Source: Shinella lacus | GTDB taxonomy: Bacteria > Pseudomonadota > Alphaproteobacteria > Rhizobiales > Rhizobiaceae | NCBI RefSeq assembly: GCF_010994755.1 | Contig: NZ_WHSB02000008.1 | Span: 247,512-311,511, forward strand | Reading direction: 5' to 3' | DNA length: 64,000 bases | Shown: positions 37,928-48,481 of the stretch, in pieces | Layout of the letters: each line of letters opens with the position of its first letter | How positions within the stretch are numbered: position 1 is the stretch's first letter | The notes under the pieces: generated by a model | What the model saw: only the letters and a program-made list of their open reading frames with translations | The model's database searches: none | What the model was told of the DNA's origin: nothing | Position numbers and translations under genes: made by a program

Positions 37928-39502
37928 ATGATCGAGCAAGCAAAGTTTCTTCTCTCTCGCCGCGCCTTTTTGAATGCGACGATGGCGGCGGCCGGCACAA
38001 TGGCGGTGCCGCATATTCTTTCGGGCGCTGCACAAGCCCAGTCAGTCAAGGAACTGATCTGGGCCAAGCCTTTGGAAACCACGCAACTGGATCCGCACAC
38101 GTCGATCCTCGGATCGTCATGGCAAGTTCTCCACCTCGTTTACTCAAGCCTTGTCGACGTGGATGGTGATCTCCGCCCCATTCCAGCGCTGGCCGAAAGT
38201 TGGGCAGAGGAAAGCCCCACATCTTATCTGTTCAATCTCAGGCAAGGACTGAAGTTCTCGGACGGAAGCGAGGTCACGATCGATGATGTCGTGGGGAGCA
38301 TCATGCGTGTCCGCGATCCTGCCACGGGTTCGTTCTGGCAGCGTCCCATAGGCCCAATCAGCAAGTGCGAAGCGGTTGGAGATCGGGGCATCAGGATCAC
38401 GCTCGAGCACCCGCATGCACCCCTTCTACCGGCGCTGGCGGCCACCATGGCTTCCATTCTTCCAATGAGCAAACTCAAGGACGGCAGTTTCGATCCAAGC
38501 AAGGCAATGCTTGGCACCGGGCCCTTCATGGTGACTGAGCACGTACAGGATGATCACTGGGTTCTTGAAAGGAACCCGCACTACTGGGAAGAGGGCCTCC
38601 CACACATAGATCGCATATCAGTCCGTATCGTGCCGAACGACAACGCTCGAATTGCGATGTTAAGTGATGGCAGCGTCGATATCGCCAGCTTCGAGGCCAG
38701 CCCCGATGCACCTCTTTTGCTGCAAAACGTTCCCGGTATCGATGTAACGGTCGAGACGAGTACCAACTACTACATGATGGCGCTCAACGCTGTTTCGGAA
38801 ACCTCACCGTTTGTGTCGGCTCCGCTCCGAAAGGCTGTTGCGCTCAGCCTTGACCGCGAGCAGATCAAGAACATCGCACTCGGTGGCGTAGGTGATCCGA
38901 CAGCGGTGATGGCCCCGGCCTTCAAGGCTTGCGACACGTCGGCTCTACCGAATTTCACTCGTGACCTAAATCGCGCCAAAGCATTGGTTGCGGAAGCTGG
39001 CGCCGAAGGTAAGTCCTTCGAACTCCTGGTGCGCAATATTCCCGCTGACGTTCAAATGGCGCAGGTCATTAAACAGGGCGTTTCGGAAATCGGACTGGAT
39101 GCCACTATCTCGGTTGTCGACGAAGGCATCTGGGTTAAGCGGGCGTGGGTGGATAATCCGAGCCAGTTCGAGGCGATGATATCTTGGTACGCGGGATACG
39201 CCGATCCGGCAATCTCGACGCTATGGTGGAATCCCGTACTCGCAGGCTTCACCGCCGGACACGTGAAAGCGGATCCGGAAATCGATCGTCTGATCGACGC
39301 TGCCTACCAGACCGTCGGTGGAGACCGTGCAGCAATCCTGCAGCAACTGTGCGCGGCGATCGACGAGAGCGCGAACATGATACCCTTGGTGACCCGGCAG
39401 GACACAATCGCGGTACGAACCGGCCGGGTAACGGGGCTGACGAAGCAGACCGAGGGCTATGTTCACACCCTCCGAGGGATCGAGAAGGCCGAACTTAAGT
39501 AG
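37928..39502 (+). CDS. Peptide/nickel-type ABC binding protein (SBP family 5)
   Basis: 524 residues with a twin-arginine-like signal (SRRAFLNATMAAAGTMAVP ... AQA). The mature part has family-5 landmarks: QLDPHTS, LVDVDGDLRPIPALAESW, LRQGLKFSDG, GTGPFM and ALSLDREQI. These proteins bind peptides, opines or other oligomers for DppBCDF-type importers. AAGGGGAA precedes the ATG at 37928; the upstream reading frame overlaps the amidohydrolase gene and is rejected. Confidence 0.9.
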   Translation: MIEQAKFLLSRRAFLNATMAAAGTMAVPHILSGAAQAQSVKELIWAKPLETTQLDPHTSILGSSWQVLHLVYSSLVDVDGDLRPIPALAESWAEESPTSYLFNLRQGLKFSDGSEVTIDDVVGSIMRVRDPATGSFWQRPIGPISKCEAVGDRGIRITLEHPHAPLLPALAATMASILPMSKLKDGSFDPSKAMLGTGPFMVTEHVQDDHWVLERNPHYWEEGLPHIDRISVRIVPNDNARIAMLSDGSVDIASFEASPDAPLLLQNVPGIDVTVETSTNYYMMALNAVSETSPFVSAPLRKAVALSLDREQIKNIALGGVGDPTAVMAPAFKACDTSALPNFTRDLNRAKALVAEAGAEGKSFELLVRNIPADVQMAQVIKQGVSEIGLDATISVVDEGIWVKRAWVDNPSQFEAMISWYAGYADPAISTLWWNPVLAGFTAGHVKADPEIDRLIDAAYQTVGGDRAAILQQLCAAIDESANMIPLVTRQDTIAVRTGRVTGLTKQTEGYVHTLRGIEKAELK

Positions 39503-39515
39503 TCTGGAAAGTTAG

Positions 39516-40466
39516 ATGACCGAAACGCTTCGCCTTGTGATCGTAAGAGCCTGCAGTGCGGCACTGACCCTGTTCGGGGTCTCGGTCGTCGTGTTCATGG
39601 CTATTCATTTGCTGCCGGGGGACTTGACGAGCGTTCTTGCCCCCCGCGGCCCGGTTGAACTGAGGGAGGCGATCCTCTTGAAGTTCGGCCTTGATCAGCC
39701 ACTTCATGTCCAGTTTGTCAAATGGCTAGGTAATATCGTCAGCGGCGACTTCGGTGTCTCGCTGATAACGCAGGAGCCGATATCCGAGGCCTTCGCGTCG
39801 CGTGTGCCCATCACGATCGAACTGAGCGCCTTGGCGCTTTGTCTCTCGCTAGTCGTTGGGGGTGTCATCGGTCTCTGGTCGGCGCTGAACCACGATTCGC
39901 CTTTGAAGTCGGCATCCGGAAAACTAGCAGGAAGCGTGCTTATGAGCATTCCGGATTTTATTCTAGCGAGTGCTTTCCTGTATGTGTTTTCAAGGTATGC
40001 GCTCGGCTTGACGGTAGGAAAGTGGACAGCGCTAGCAGTGGATCCCGATGCTCACTTGCGAGCCATTGTCCTACCTGTCCTCACACTGTCGGCATTAGGC
40101 GTTGGGTTGTTCGCGGTAACAACCCGCACCGCCGCCCTGTCTATCCTCTCGCAGGACTATATTGGAGCGGCGATCGCGCGTGGGATGTCGCGTGGCGAAA
40201 TCCTCCGCCATCACATCCCGCGCAATCTTGCGGTATCGCTTGTTACCAGCGTGACGATTTTCGCGGGCTATCTGGTCGGTGGTGCTGTTGTCGTCGAGAC
40301 CCTTTACTCAATTCCAGGCCTCGGACGCTTCCTTATTCAGGCGGTTTTGAACCGCGATTACCCGGTAGTCCAGGCAGGTGTGCTGCTGATCGCGGCCTCT
40401 GTGGTTTTGTTGAACATGGCGGCCGACATCCTCTATGGCGTTATTGATCCGAGGCTGCGCAAATGA
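39516..40466 (+). CDS. Peptide-type ABC permease (DppB-like)
   Basis: 316 residues with six membrane segments. FMAIHLLPGDL near the start and RTAALSILSQDYIGAAIARGMSR in the EAA loop are DppB-type features. It pairs with the DppC-like protein; the two genes overlap by four bases (ATGA). Confidence 0.9.
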   Translation: MTETLRLVIVRACSAALTLFGVSVVVFMAIHLLPGDLTSVLAPRGPVELREAILLKFGLDQPLHVQFVKWLGNIVSGDFGVSLITQEPISEAFASRVPITIELSALALCLSLVVGGVIGLWSALNHDSPLKSASGKLAGSVLMSIPDFILASAFLYVFSRYALGLTVGKWTALAVDPDAHLRAIVLPVLTLSALGVGLFAVTTRTAALSILSQDYIGAAIARGMSRGEILRHHIPRNLAVSLVTSVTIFAGYLVGGAVVVETLYSIPGLGRFLIQAVLNRDYPVVQAGVLLIAASVVLLNMAADILYGVIDPRLRK

Positions 40467-41341
40467 CTGATCATACCAGCACAATTCGCAAAGTTTCGTC
40501 TTGGGTTCTTTACGCAACAAGCCGCTTGGACGGGCTGACCATCATCGCTTTATTGGTTCTGTTGGCGGTGATTTTGCTCGGCGCGGCCGGTGAATGGCTT
40601 CCACTCCCAGCACCAGATCAGATTGCGGCGCATGCCCGACTAGCTCCCCCTGGGTTCAGCAGCGGTCTTTTCGGTGCTGACAATCTCGGGCGCGACGTTT
40701 TCGCTCGGATTTGCCAAGGCATCCAGAACACCTTCATCGTGTCCGCGTCAGCCGTTCTGGTAACCGCCGTTGTAGGTGCTGTTCTTGGCCTTGTATCTGG
40801 ATACGTTGGCGGGATGATTGACGAGATTCTTTCTCGATTTGCCGATGTCGTTTACTCCTTCCCGGCGGTACTTCTTGGGCTCCTTATCACCGCGATATTG
40901 GGACCCGGCGGCATGAGCGTGATATTCGCGATTGTCCTCGTAACGATGCCACCGATGATCCGGGTCGTACGTGCGTCCACCTTGGAAGTCGCCCAAGCTG
41001 ACTTCGTCGTTACGGCGAGGGTGGTGGGGGCATCGCACTGGCGAATATTATCGGTACACCTTTTGCCCAATGTGGCATTGCCGATCCTGACCCAAACGGC
41101 CTACTCGATCTCGATCGGGATTCTTGTCGAAAGCGCGCTGAGCTTTCTGGGATTAGGTGTTCAGCCGCCCGTTGCCTCGCTCGGCTCCATCCTGCGTGAA
41201 GGCAGCACGTACATAACTGTCGCGCCGTGGCTCGTATTTGGGCCTGGGCTATTCCTTGTCCTCGCTATCCTGACAGTCAATCTCCTTGGAGAAGGGTTGC
41301 GGGCTGCGGTGGACCCCTTGCGCCCCCGCATTCTGGAGTGA
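40463..41341 (+). CDS. Peptide-type ABC permease (DppC-like)
   Basis: 292 residues, six membrane segments, with the family hallmarks FGADNLGRDVFARICQG, RFADVVYSFPAVLL and EAA-loop ending LLPNVALPIL. Start overlaps the dppB-like stop. It is followed after four bases by the first ATPase gene. Confidence 0.9.
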   Translation: MTDHTSTIRKVSSWVLYATSRLDGLTIIALLVLLAVILLGAAGEWLPLPAPDQIAAHARLAPPGFSSGLFGADNLGRDVFARICQGIQNTFIVSASAVLVTAVVGAVLGLVSGYVGGMIDEILSRFADVVYSFPAVLLGLLITAILGPGGMSVIFAIVLVTMPPMIRVVRASTLEVAQADFVVTARVVGASHWRILSVHLLPNVALPILTQTAYSISIGILVESALSFLGLGVQPPVASLGSILREGSTYITVAPWLVFGPGLFLVLAILTVNLLGEGLRAAVDPLRPRILE

Positions 41342-41345
41342 GCGG

Positions 41346-42299
41346 ATGATAGTCGAGATCAAAGACCTTTCAGTTCGATTCTCAACTGGGCGTACCGCAT
41401 TGCAGGCTCTGGATGAAGTGTCGTTCAGGATTGAACAGGGTGCGCGCATAGGATTTGTGGGCGAAAGCGGGTCGGGGAAATCCACATTGGCGAACACTCT
41501 TGGCCGGCTTCTGCCGACCAGTGCAGTCATCGAAGCGACGACGTTCTCAGTCGGCGGGCAGGCCGTAAATCAACTTTCCTCCAAGGCATTAAGACATCTT
41601 CGGCGCGACACAATTGCATATATCTTCCAAGATCCCATGGCCGCGCTCGATCCAACAATGGCGATCGCACGTCAGATGCGTCTTGTTCTGAGCGAAGACG
41701 ACGCTTCGCTAAGCGATCGCCTTGTAGGGGTAGGTATCCGCGATCCTCAGAGGGTTTTGAGTTCGTATCCGCATCAGCTCTCCGGGGGCATGGCCCAGCG
41801 CGTTACAATTGCGATGGCGTTGATGCGTCGCCCACGGCTACTGATTGCCGACGAGCCGACCGCAGCACTGGATGCCTCGCTTAAGCGCGAGGTTATGGAC
41901 CTGCTCTTTGCGCGATGCGCCGAGATCGGTGCTGCCGTTCTGTTTGTCAGTCACGACCTGCCGCTTGTCAGGCACTACTGCGACAAAATCTGTGTGATGT
42001 ACGCCGGCCGAATTGTAGAGCAACGTAAAACGGCAGCCCTATTCTCCAGTCCCGCGCACCCGTATTCAAGGGCTTTGCTGGGTGCTGAACCGGGCGCAGC
42101 CAAGTTTGGTGAGCGCCTAGTCGCCATTCCAGGGGTGCCGCCGGCACTCTACGAACCCACAAACCAATGCGCATTTGCGCCACGCTGTCCCGACGCGCAA
42201 ATCGCGTGCTCGCAACGCCGTCCAGAAGATCTGACGGTGGATGGTGGTTGCGCAAAATGCCTCTTCCCAAACACGGCCGAGCTAAGGGAGCAAGCATGA
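41346..42299 (+). CDS. Peptide-type ABC ATPase (DppD-like)
   Basis: 317 residues: Walker A GESGSGKSTLAN, signature LSGGMAQRVTIAMAL, Walker B LLIADEPTAALD, then the oligopeptide-transporter C-terminal extension with CAFAPRCPDAQIACSQRRP, whose cysteines bind an iron-sulphur cluster in related proteins. ATG at 41346 follows the previous stop by four bases. Confidence 0.9.
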   Translation: MIVEIKDLSVRFSTGRTALQALDEVSFRIEQGARIGFVGESGSGKSTLANTLGRLLPTSAVIEATTFSVGGQAVNQLSSKALRHLRRDTIAYIFQDPMAALDPTMAIARQMRLVLSEDDASLSDRLVGVGIRDPQRVLSSYPHQLSGGMAQRVTIAMALMRRPRLLIADEPTAALDASLKREVMDLLFARCAEIGAAVLFVSHDLPLVRHYCDKICVMYAGRIVEQRKTAALFSSPAHPYSRALLGAEPGAAKFGERLVAIPGVPPALYEPTNQCAFAPRCPDAQIACSQRRPEDLTVDGGCAKCLFPNTAELREQA

Positions 42300-43054
42300 C
42301 CCTCGTTCTCGAAATGCGAAACGTCGGTGTGACCTATTCCTCAGGCTCGCTGTGGGGCAAGCGGGCATTCGATGCCGTCAAGAATATGAACTTTCAGGTG
42401 CGCGCCGGTGAGACGGTCGGCCTTGTCGGAGAATCCGGCTCGGGAAAAACCACTACTGGTCGCCTATGCCTGGGCCTGCAAAGGCCAACTACCGGTGAGG
42501 TTCTCTTTCGAGGACAGCCCTTTGGAAGGGGCGAAAAGCCAAGGCTCGCCGCCGTACTGCAACACCCCCGAACATCGCTCAATCCGCGGCTGAAGGTAGG
42601 CACAAGCGTTGGCGAGCCGTTGGTTATCCAGGGCGTAACGGCTGAAGAGAGACGAGACCGGGTAGCTGACAATCTACACCGGGTCGGCCTTCGCCCGGAC
42701 TTGGCCGCGAGATATCCCCATGAACTCTCCGGGGGCCAGCGGCAGCGCGCCTCGATTGCGAGAGCCTTGATCGGGAATCCGGAGTTCATCTTGTTCGACG
42801 AACCTGTCAGCGCCCTTGATGCGTCTGTTCAGGCGCAAATTCTAAATCTTATTTTGGAGCTACAAAGTGAACTCGGCTTTGCGGCGTTGTTCATTTCACA
42901 TGATTTCGCTGCGACGCGATATGTCGCGTCACGTTTGATCGTGATGAAAGTTGGTGAAGTGGTCGATGAGGCCAGCTCATCCAATCTTTTCCACGCTGCC
43001 ACCCATCCTTACACGCGCGCTCTTCAAGAGGCGAGCGGTCTTCTCGATGGGTGA
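42296..43054 (+). CDS. Peptide-type ABC ATPase (DppF-like)
   Basis: 252 residues: Walker A GESGSGKTTTGR, signature ELSGGQRQRASIARAL, Walker B ILFDEPVSALD. It is shorter than usual DppF (about 320) because the C-terminal extension is absent; many rhizobial homologues are short. Overlaps the previous gene by four bases (ATGA). It ends the transporter part of the operon. Confidence 0.88.
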   Translation: MTLVLEMRNVGVTYSSGSLWGKRAFDAVKNMNFQVRAGETVGLVGESGSGKTTTGRLCLGLQRPTTGEVLFRGQPFGRGEKPRLAAVLQHPRTSLNPRLKVGTSVGEPLVIQGVTAEERRDRVADNLHRVGLRPDLAARYPHELSGGQRQRASIARALIGNPEFILFDEPVSALDASVQAQILNLILELQSELGFAALFISHDFAATRYVASRLIVMKVGEVVDEASSSNLFHAATHPYTRALQEASGLLDG

Positions 43055-43159
43055 CAGACCGCAAGATTTTATCCGTGAGCGAATAAGTCATATGTATTTT
43101 TTGCTCCTAAAATACAAAATCGCTCTCAATTAATCTGCCGGTAACGGAAGGAAACCCTC

Positions 43160-43579
43160 ATGCAGAAATATCGCAGTTCTATTGTCGTGACGGCTGATGC
43201 GGCACTTCAGGCACTTGCCGCCGCCGTTGACAAGGCAAAAGCTATCAATGTCCCCCAGTGCATTTTCGTGGTCGATCCTAGCGGGGAGACGATCGCCAGT
43301 CTCCGCATGGACGGCGCGAAGTATCTGAGCATGCATACTGCGCGTGCGAAGGCCCGTACAGCCGCATCGATCAATGGGCCGACGGGGGCCATGCCCGTCG
43401 AATTCGGAGTGGCAGCGGGCATCGCATCGCAAGGCGGGGTGACGCACCTTCCTGGCGGCCTTCCAATTCGCTTCGAGGGCGTTCTCGCCGGGGCAATCGG
43501 TGTCGGTTCGGGAACTGGCGATCAGGACTTCGAGGTCGCACGGGCTGCGCTGGCGGCTATCTCAGCGGACGCGGTCTAG
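43160..43579 (+). CDS. GlcG/HbpS-family protein
   Basis: 139 residues of the GlcG (DUF336) family: [20 protein letters not shown], the central TGAMPVEFG stretch, and [20 protein letters not shown]. Some members bind haem; others are fused or linked to dehydrogenases and hydratases, and the function in catabolic operons is unclear. It follows the transporter by 105 bases and precedes acetyl-CoA synthetase by 22. Confidence 0.85.
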   Translation: MQKYRSSIVVTADAALQALAAAVDKAKAINVPQCIFVVDPSGETIASLRMDGAKYLSMHTARAKARTAASINGPTGAMPVEFGVAAGIASQGGVTHLPGGLPIRFEGVLAGAIGVGSGTGDQDFEVARAALAAISADAV

Positions 43580-43601
43580 TTTTTTGCGGGAGGAGCAGAA
43601 C

Positions 43602-45542
43602 TTGAGCCAAGCTCAAAATCAAGAACCCCAAACCGAACTTGGAAGGTTCGAAACGCATTACGCAAACTGGTACGAGGAGAGCGTGCGTGATCCTAATCGC
43701 TTCTGGGGAAGACACGGGAAGCGAATTCATTGGTTTGAACCATACTCAATCGTGAACAACGCCAGCTTCGAAGGTAATGTGTCTATCCGTTGGTTCGAGG
43801 ATGGCACAACAAACGTTTCATATAACTGCCTTGACCGGCATCTCCAGGAAAACGGCGACAGGACCGCCATCATCTGGGAGGGGGATGATCCGTCCGAGTC
43901 GCGAAAGATCAGTTACAGAGCCCTCCATGAGGAAGTTTGCAGGTTTGCGAATGCCTTGCGCGATCGAGGTGTCAAGAAAGGCGACACCGTAACGATTTAC
44001 ATGCCGATGATTCCCGAAGCGGCCGTGGCGATGTTGGCATGTGCACGAGTCGGCGCGGTCCATTCCGTGGTATTCGGCGGTTTTTCTCCAGAGGCGTTAG
44101 CGGGCCGAATGGTCGACTGCGACTCCAGTGTATTGGTCACAGCATCCGAAAGCCTTCGCGGTGGCCGGCGGATTCCACTCAAGCAAAGTGCCGACAAGGC
44201 GATTCAGATAGCGGTTCACCAAGGTCTAACCGTCTCGACAGTATTTGTTGTCGGCGAGCGTGATCATGTCCCTAGTTTCGTCGAAGGCCGCGATGTTCTG
44301 TATCGCGAAGCGGTAGAGACGGCTTCGCCGGAGTGCGCCGCGGAACATATGAACGCTGAAGATCCGTTCTTTATCCTCTACACCTCTGGGTCGACGGGAA
44401 AACCGAAAGGCGTGCTTCACACCACGGGTGGATATCTCGTCTATGCTTCCATGACTCATGAGGTGGTTTTCGATTACCGTCCGAACGAGGTGTACTGGTG
44501 CACGGCTGATGTCGGTTGGGTTACGGGGCACTCCTACCTAGTGTACGGCCCCCTTGCCAACGCGGCAACGACCTTGATGTTTGAAGGCGTACCAACTTAT
44601 CCGAATGCAGGGCGTATGTGGGAGATCGTCGAGAAACATCGAGTGAACCTACTCTACACCGCGCCCACGGCTCTGCGCACCCTGATGGGGGCGGGCGATG
44701 ATTACGTCACGCGAAGCGACCGATCATCGTTGCGGGTGCTTGGAACGGTCGGCGAACCTATCAATCCCGAAGTGTGGGAGTGGTATAGCCGTGTTGTCGG
44801 AGACAACAGGTGCCCCGTCGTGGACACTTGGTGGCAAACTGAAACCGGTGGTCACATGATTGCACCGATCGCGGGTGTCACTCCGTTGAAGCCAGGTTCG
44901 GCGACCTTGCCGTTCTTTGGAGTGGTCCCAGTTATCGTTGATCAGGAGGGTAACGTCCTAACGGGCGTGGCCGAAGGCAACCTTTGTATAGCACAGAGCT
45001 GGCCGGGCCAGATGCGTACGCTCTACAACGATCATGCGCGTTTCATTCAGACCTACTTCTCAACCTATCAAGGAAAGTATTTCACAGGTGATGGATGTAG
45101 GCGCGATGCCGACGGATACTATTGGATCACCGGCCGTGTAGACGACGTATTAAATGTGTCGGGGCATCGCATGGGAACAGCGGAAGTTGAATCTGCTCTC
45201 GTCAGCCATCCAAGCGTCGCTGAGGCGGCCGTGGTTGGCTATCCGCACGACATCAAAGGGCAGGGCATCTATTGTTATGTCACTTTGATGGGCGGCGTGT
45301 CATTCGACGACGAACTTCAGAAATCCCTGATCGCGCATGTTCGCAGTGAAATTGGACCTATCGCGACACCCGACCATATTCAGTTCGCACCCGGCCTACC
45401 CAAGACTCGTTCAGGCAAGATCATGCGACGGATCCTCCGAAAAATTGCCGAGAATGACCTCTCGTCGCTGGGCGATACCTCGACCTTGGCCGATCCCACA
45501 GTGGTGGACGACCTCGTAGCGAACCGTCTGGCATCCAAGTAG
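43602..45542 (+). CDS. acsA: Acetyl-CoA synthetase-like enzyme
   Basis: 646 residues, near the usual 650 for Acs. P-loop [32 protein letters not shown] and the lysine-acetylation site [16 protein letters not shown] are present. It activates acetate (or propionate) to its CoA ester via the acyl-adenylate. The start is a TTG at 43602 behind a strong ribosome site (GGGAGGAG); no ATG is better placed. Context (HDAC-like amidohydrolase and importer) suggests it captures acetate released from an N-acetyl compound. Confidence 0.92.
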   Translation: MSQAQNQEPQTELGRFETHYANWYEESVRDPNRFWGRHGKRIHWFEPYSIVNNASFEGNVSIRWFEDGTTNVSYNCLDRHLQENGDRTAIIWEGDDPSESRKISYRALHEEVCRFANALRDRGVKKGDTVTIYMPMIPEAAVAMLACARVGAVHSVVFGGFSPEALAGRMVDCDSSVLVTASESLRGGRRIPLKQSADKAIQIAVHQGLTVSTVFVVGERDHVPSFVEGRDVLYREAVETASPECAAEHMNAEDPFFILYTSGSTGKPKGVLHTTGGYLVYASMTHEVVFDYRPNEVYWCTADVGWVTGHSYLVYGPLANAATTLMFEGVPTYPNAGRMWEIVEKHRVNLLYTAPTALRTLMGAGDDYVTRSDRSSLRVLGTVGEPINPEVWEWYSRVVGDNRCPVVDTWWQTETGGHMIAPIAGVTPLKPGSATLPFFGVVPVIVDQEGNVLTGVAEGNLCIAQSWPGQMRTLYNDHARFIQTYFSTYQGKYFTGDGCRRDADGYYWITGRVDDVLNVSGHRMGTAEVESALVSHPSVAEAAVVGYPHDIKGQGIYCYVTLMGGVSFDDELQKSLIAHVRSEIGPIATPDHIQFAPGLPKTRSGKIMRRILRKIAENDLSSLGDTSTLADPTVVDDLVANRLASK

Positions 45543-45581
45543 CGGTTTCCCGAGCAGAGTAGCCCTGAAGCTCTGCTACCT

Positions 45582-45607
45582 GGCCGGCGCACTGCGCCGG
45601 CCTTTTT
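45582..45607 (+). terminator. Rho-independent terminator after acs
   Basis: Stem GGCCGGCGCA/TGCGCCGGCC with a one- to four-base loop, followed by TTTTT. The best intrinsic terminator on the plus strand in the window, 40 bases after the stop. An additional stem AGCAGAG/CTCTGCT lies just before it (45554-45577). Confidence 0.85.
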
Positions 45608-45733
45608 GCGTGTTGATGATTTAAAATTCAATAAAATGAGTAATAAATTTGTATGAAATGCGCTTTAGTTAACTTTAAAGCAATTCCGGCACCTTTTAAT
45701 TGAACCATCAAAGTTAGTTTCGTGAGGGGTGTC

Positions 45734-47938
45734 ATGTTTCTTCGCAGTGCCATTGGCAGGAATCTTTTTGCGGTGATTTCTGCCGGGCTGATAACGGTCG
45801 CAGTGACAGCGTCGGCGCTTACTTGGCTGTCATATAAACAGATGCGCGAACGCAGCCTTGGCGAGATGCAAAGCGCTGCCGACGCGACGGCGATCCAGGT
45901 CAGGATGCAACTCCTGCCGGCCCAGGACCTCGCTCATAGCCTCCGTTCCGCAATCTATGCGGCTGTTCGAAGTGGGAATGCCACTCGCGAATCTATGGAC
46001 GTGCTCCTTGGTCAATTTCTCTCGTCGAGCCCGTTTGCGCTGGCCGTCGGATCTGGTTGGGAGCCCAACGCTCTGGACGGGCTCGATACCCGCTACTCCA
46101 ACGAAGCGAACCACGACGCGAGTGGTCGCTACGTTCGCTACATCGCAAGGACCGACGCGGGGCAGAAACTCGATGTCTTGACCGACTACGACAAACCGGG
46201 AGCCGGTGATTACTATCTCGTCCCTAAGCAGACGGGTCGAGATTACATAATGGACCCCTACACCTACAATGTCGGAGGGGCTGACGTGCTGATGACATCC
46301 ATTATGATTCCGCTGCAAATTGATGGAAAGTTTGTCGGAGTTACCGGAACGGACATCTCGCTTGCTGACCTGACGGCGCGTTTGACAGACATGTTGCCCT
46401 TGGGTTCGGGCCGCGTCTCGTTGGTTACCTCGGAAGGAGCGATTGTCAGTTATTCCGACCCACATATGTTGGGGAAGAAGATTTCGGAAACAGCGCTGGC
46501 GGGTGCAGGTTGGACCGAGGTTCTGGCGCATCCCGAGGTTCCCACCGGCATCAGAAACGTCGAAGGGGAAAGTGAGCTGGCTATTGCGGTACCAGTCGAG
46601 CTCGACGCGGATACCAAGTGGTATGTAGTCATCACAGTGCCGGAGGCTACGGTCTTTGCGGGGGTCTATCAGTTGCTGGCAACTTCAGCCATTGTTCTCG
46701 TGCTGGGCGCAGTGGCGCTCGTTGGGCTCGGAGTTCTTCTTTCTCGACGTTTTAGTGGTCGCCTGAAACACATCATCGGCGCGACTTCGCAGGTGGCTGC
46801 GGGAAATGTCGAGGTTGAATTCCACGAAGTCGATGCAAAGGACGAAATCGGAGATTTGTCCAGATCGCTACAAATTCTTCGGGATGCTGCAATTGAAAAG
46901 GCAAGGCTTGAGACCACCGCCCGAGAAACTCGCGACACCGCCGACCGTGAACGATACACAAGGGAACGCCAGACTGCTCAACATGCCGCCGATATCGAAT
47001 TTGCTATCAGTTCACTGGGTGCGTCGCTCGACAAGTTGGCGGCTGGAAATCTGGTCTGCAAAATCGAGCATCAGTTCGCTGGTGATCTTGACCGTCTAAG
47101 GAGCAATTTCAACCGATCGGTCGACGGATTGAACGGAACGCTGGTCGAGGTTGGTCAACACGTGGGCGCGATCGACGGAAACGCCCTTGAGATCCGCGGT
47201 GCGGCCGACGAACTTGCAAAAAGGACGGAGCAGCAGGCAGCCTCGGTAGAAGAAACTGCGGCGGCCTTGAACCAAATCTCGGACACCGTGAACGCGTCAA
47301 CAGTGCGTATATCTGCCGTTGGTGCGTTGGTGAACCAGGCTCATGTTCGCGCGAAGTCGTCGGAAGCGATAATGAGCGAAACCATGACCGCGATGGATGG
47401 GATTCAAGCCTCGTCATCCGAGATATCGAACATCAGCGGCGTAATCGACGAAATTGCGTTTCAGACAAATCTTCTTGCTTTGAACGCTGGCGTAGAAGCT
47501 GCCAGGGCAGGGGAGGCAGGCAAAGGGTTCGCCGTTGTTGCGCAGGAGGTTCGTGAACTAGCGCAACGTTCGGCACTTGCCGCGCGTCAGATCAAATCGT
47601 TGATCGCTCAAGCCGGAAATCAAGTCGAGACCGGCGCACGTTTGGTGGCTGAGACCGGGCAGGTACTTCAAGCGATCGCGAAGGAAGTGGACGAAATCGA
47701 TGTGCATGTTTCTGCGATTGTCACATCAACAAAGGAGCAAGCACTTGGGCTGCGGGAGATCAACGATGCTGTCAACGTTATCGACCAGGGTACCCAGAAA
47801 AATGCTGCCATGGTCGAGGAGCAAAACGCCGCAAGCTATGAACTTGCCGGAAGCGTCTCACATTTGTCGAAGTTAATTTCGCGCTTTCGCCTTATTGGCG
47901 ACGCTGCGTCGGAGCGGATCGATCACCTTGCGGCTTAA
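45734..47938 (+). CDS. Methyl-accepting chemotaxis protein with periplasmic dCache-type sensor
   Basis: 734 residues. N-terminal membrane helix (about 8-30), a periplasmic double-Cache-type domain (about 35-300, with [11 protein letters not shown] and [15 protein letters not shown]), a second helix (about 310-335), HAMP (about 335-390), and the methyl-accepting signalling domain with the hairpin tip [21 protein letters not shown]. It lacks the C-terminal pentapeptide that recruits CheR/CheB. Such sensors often detect amino acids, amines or carboxylates; its place after the catabolic operons suggests chemotaxis toward their substrate. ATG at 45734 is preferred to GTG at 45722. Confidence 0.92.
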   Translation: MFLRSAIGRNLFAVISAGLITVAVTASALTWLSYKQMRERSLGEMQSAADATAIQVRMQLLPAQDLAHSLRSAIYAAVRSGNATRESMDVLLGQFLSSSPFALAVGSGWEPNALDGLDTRYSNEANHDASGRYVRYIARTDAGQKLDVLTDYDKPGAGDYYLVPKQTGRDYIMDPYTYNVGGADVLMTSIMIPLQIDGKFVGVTGTDISLADLTARLTDMLPLGSGRVSLVTSEGAIVSYSDPHMLGKKISETALAGAGWTEVLAHPEVPTGIRNVEGESELAIAVPVELDADTKWYVVITVPEATVFAGVYQLLATSAIVLVLGAVALVGLGVLLSRRFSGRLKHIIGATSQVAAGNVEVEFHEVDAKDEIGDLSRSLQILRDAAIEKARLETTARETRDTADRERYTRERQTAQHAADIEFAISSLGASLDKLAAGNLVCKIEHQFAGDLDRLRSNFNRSVDGLNGTLVEVGQHVGAIDGNALEIRGAADELAKRTEQQAASVEETAAALNQISDTVNASTVRISAVGALVNQAHVRAKSSEAIMSETMTAMDGIQASSSEISNISGVIDEIAFQTNLLALNAGVEAARAGEAGKGFAVVAQEVRELAQRSALAARQIKSLIAQAGNQVETGARLVAETGQVLQAIAKEVDEIDVHVSAIVTSTKEQALGLREINDAVNVIDQGTQKNAAMVEEQNAASYELAGSVSHLSKLISRFRLIGDAASERIDHLAA

Positions 47939-47981
47939 ACCGATCTGGATGGGGCGCCTGCGTCCCTCGCCAACTTGCAGA

Positions 47982-48002
47982 GGGGCCGGCGGAGTCGGCC
48001 CC
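47982..48002. terminator. Hairpin after the chemoreceptor gene
   Basis: Seven-base stem GGGGCCG/CGGCCCC with a seven-base loop, 44 bases after the stop, no T-tract. Confidence 0.45.
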
Positions 48003-48098
48003 CATCGCATCGCTCATTCCGGAAGTCGACTAGCCGCGGACACCCAACTCGATGCCCGTCCTGTGGCATTTGCGAGAACCGGCGGCCCTTCATAACCA

Positions 48099-48335
48099 CT
48101 ATCGCTTAAGGTATGAAAGCACCATTTCGACCGCTTGATCCAGTTGTCGTTTGATCGATTTTGCTTCTGACAGGTCTTCGTCCAGAACGATTGCCAGAGT
48201 GTATCCGTTCGAAAAATAGAAATATCCGAGCGCCGATATCGAAATATACAGGTGCTTTAGGTCGATGTTCTCTCGAAAGATCCCCCACACAGGGAAAACT
48301 GGCAAAGGTTCCCTGTGAGTGCGCGTGAGGATCAT
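48099..48335 (-). pseudogene. C-terminal remnant of a TetR-family regulator
   Basis: 78 codons whose last 60 (GIFRENIDLKHLYISISALGYFYFSNGYTLAIVL ... split here, then a basic helical end) resemble the C-terminal ligand domain of TetR regulators; the HTH part that should come first is absent. The segment before it is unrelated. It lies alone between the chemoreceptor and the M20 hydrolase, marking an old rearrangement. Confidence 0.5.
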
Positions 48336-48481
48336 GAAGCATCACAGTTAGCGCGACATCAAGGGCCGGCCAGTTTGAAACCGTCGTTCTTCCACAACTC
48401 GAATGGCGGTGGGAAGGCTAAGTTCGGCTGATGTTGCGAGACGAATTGCCGTCTCGCCCTATTTCGAGACATGGCCCTCGG

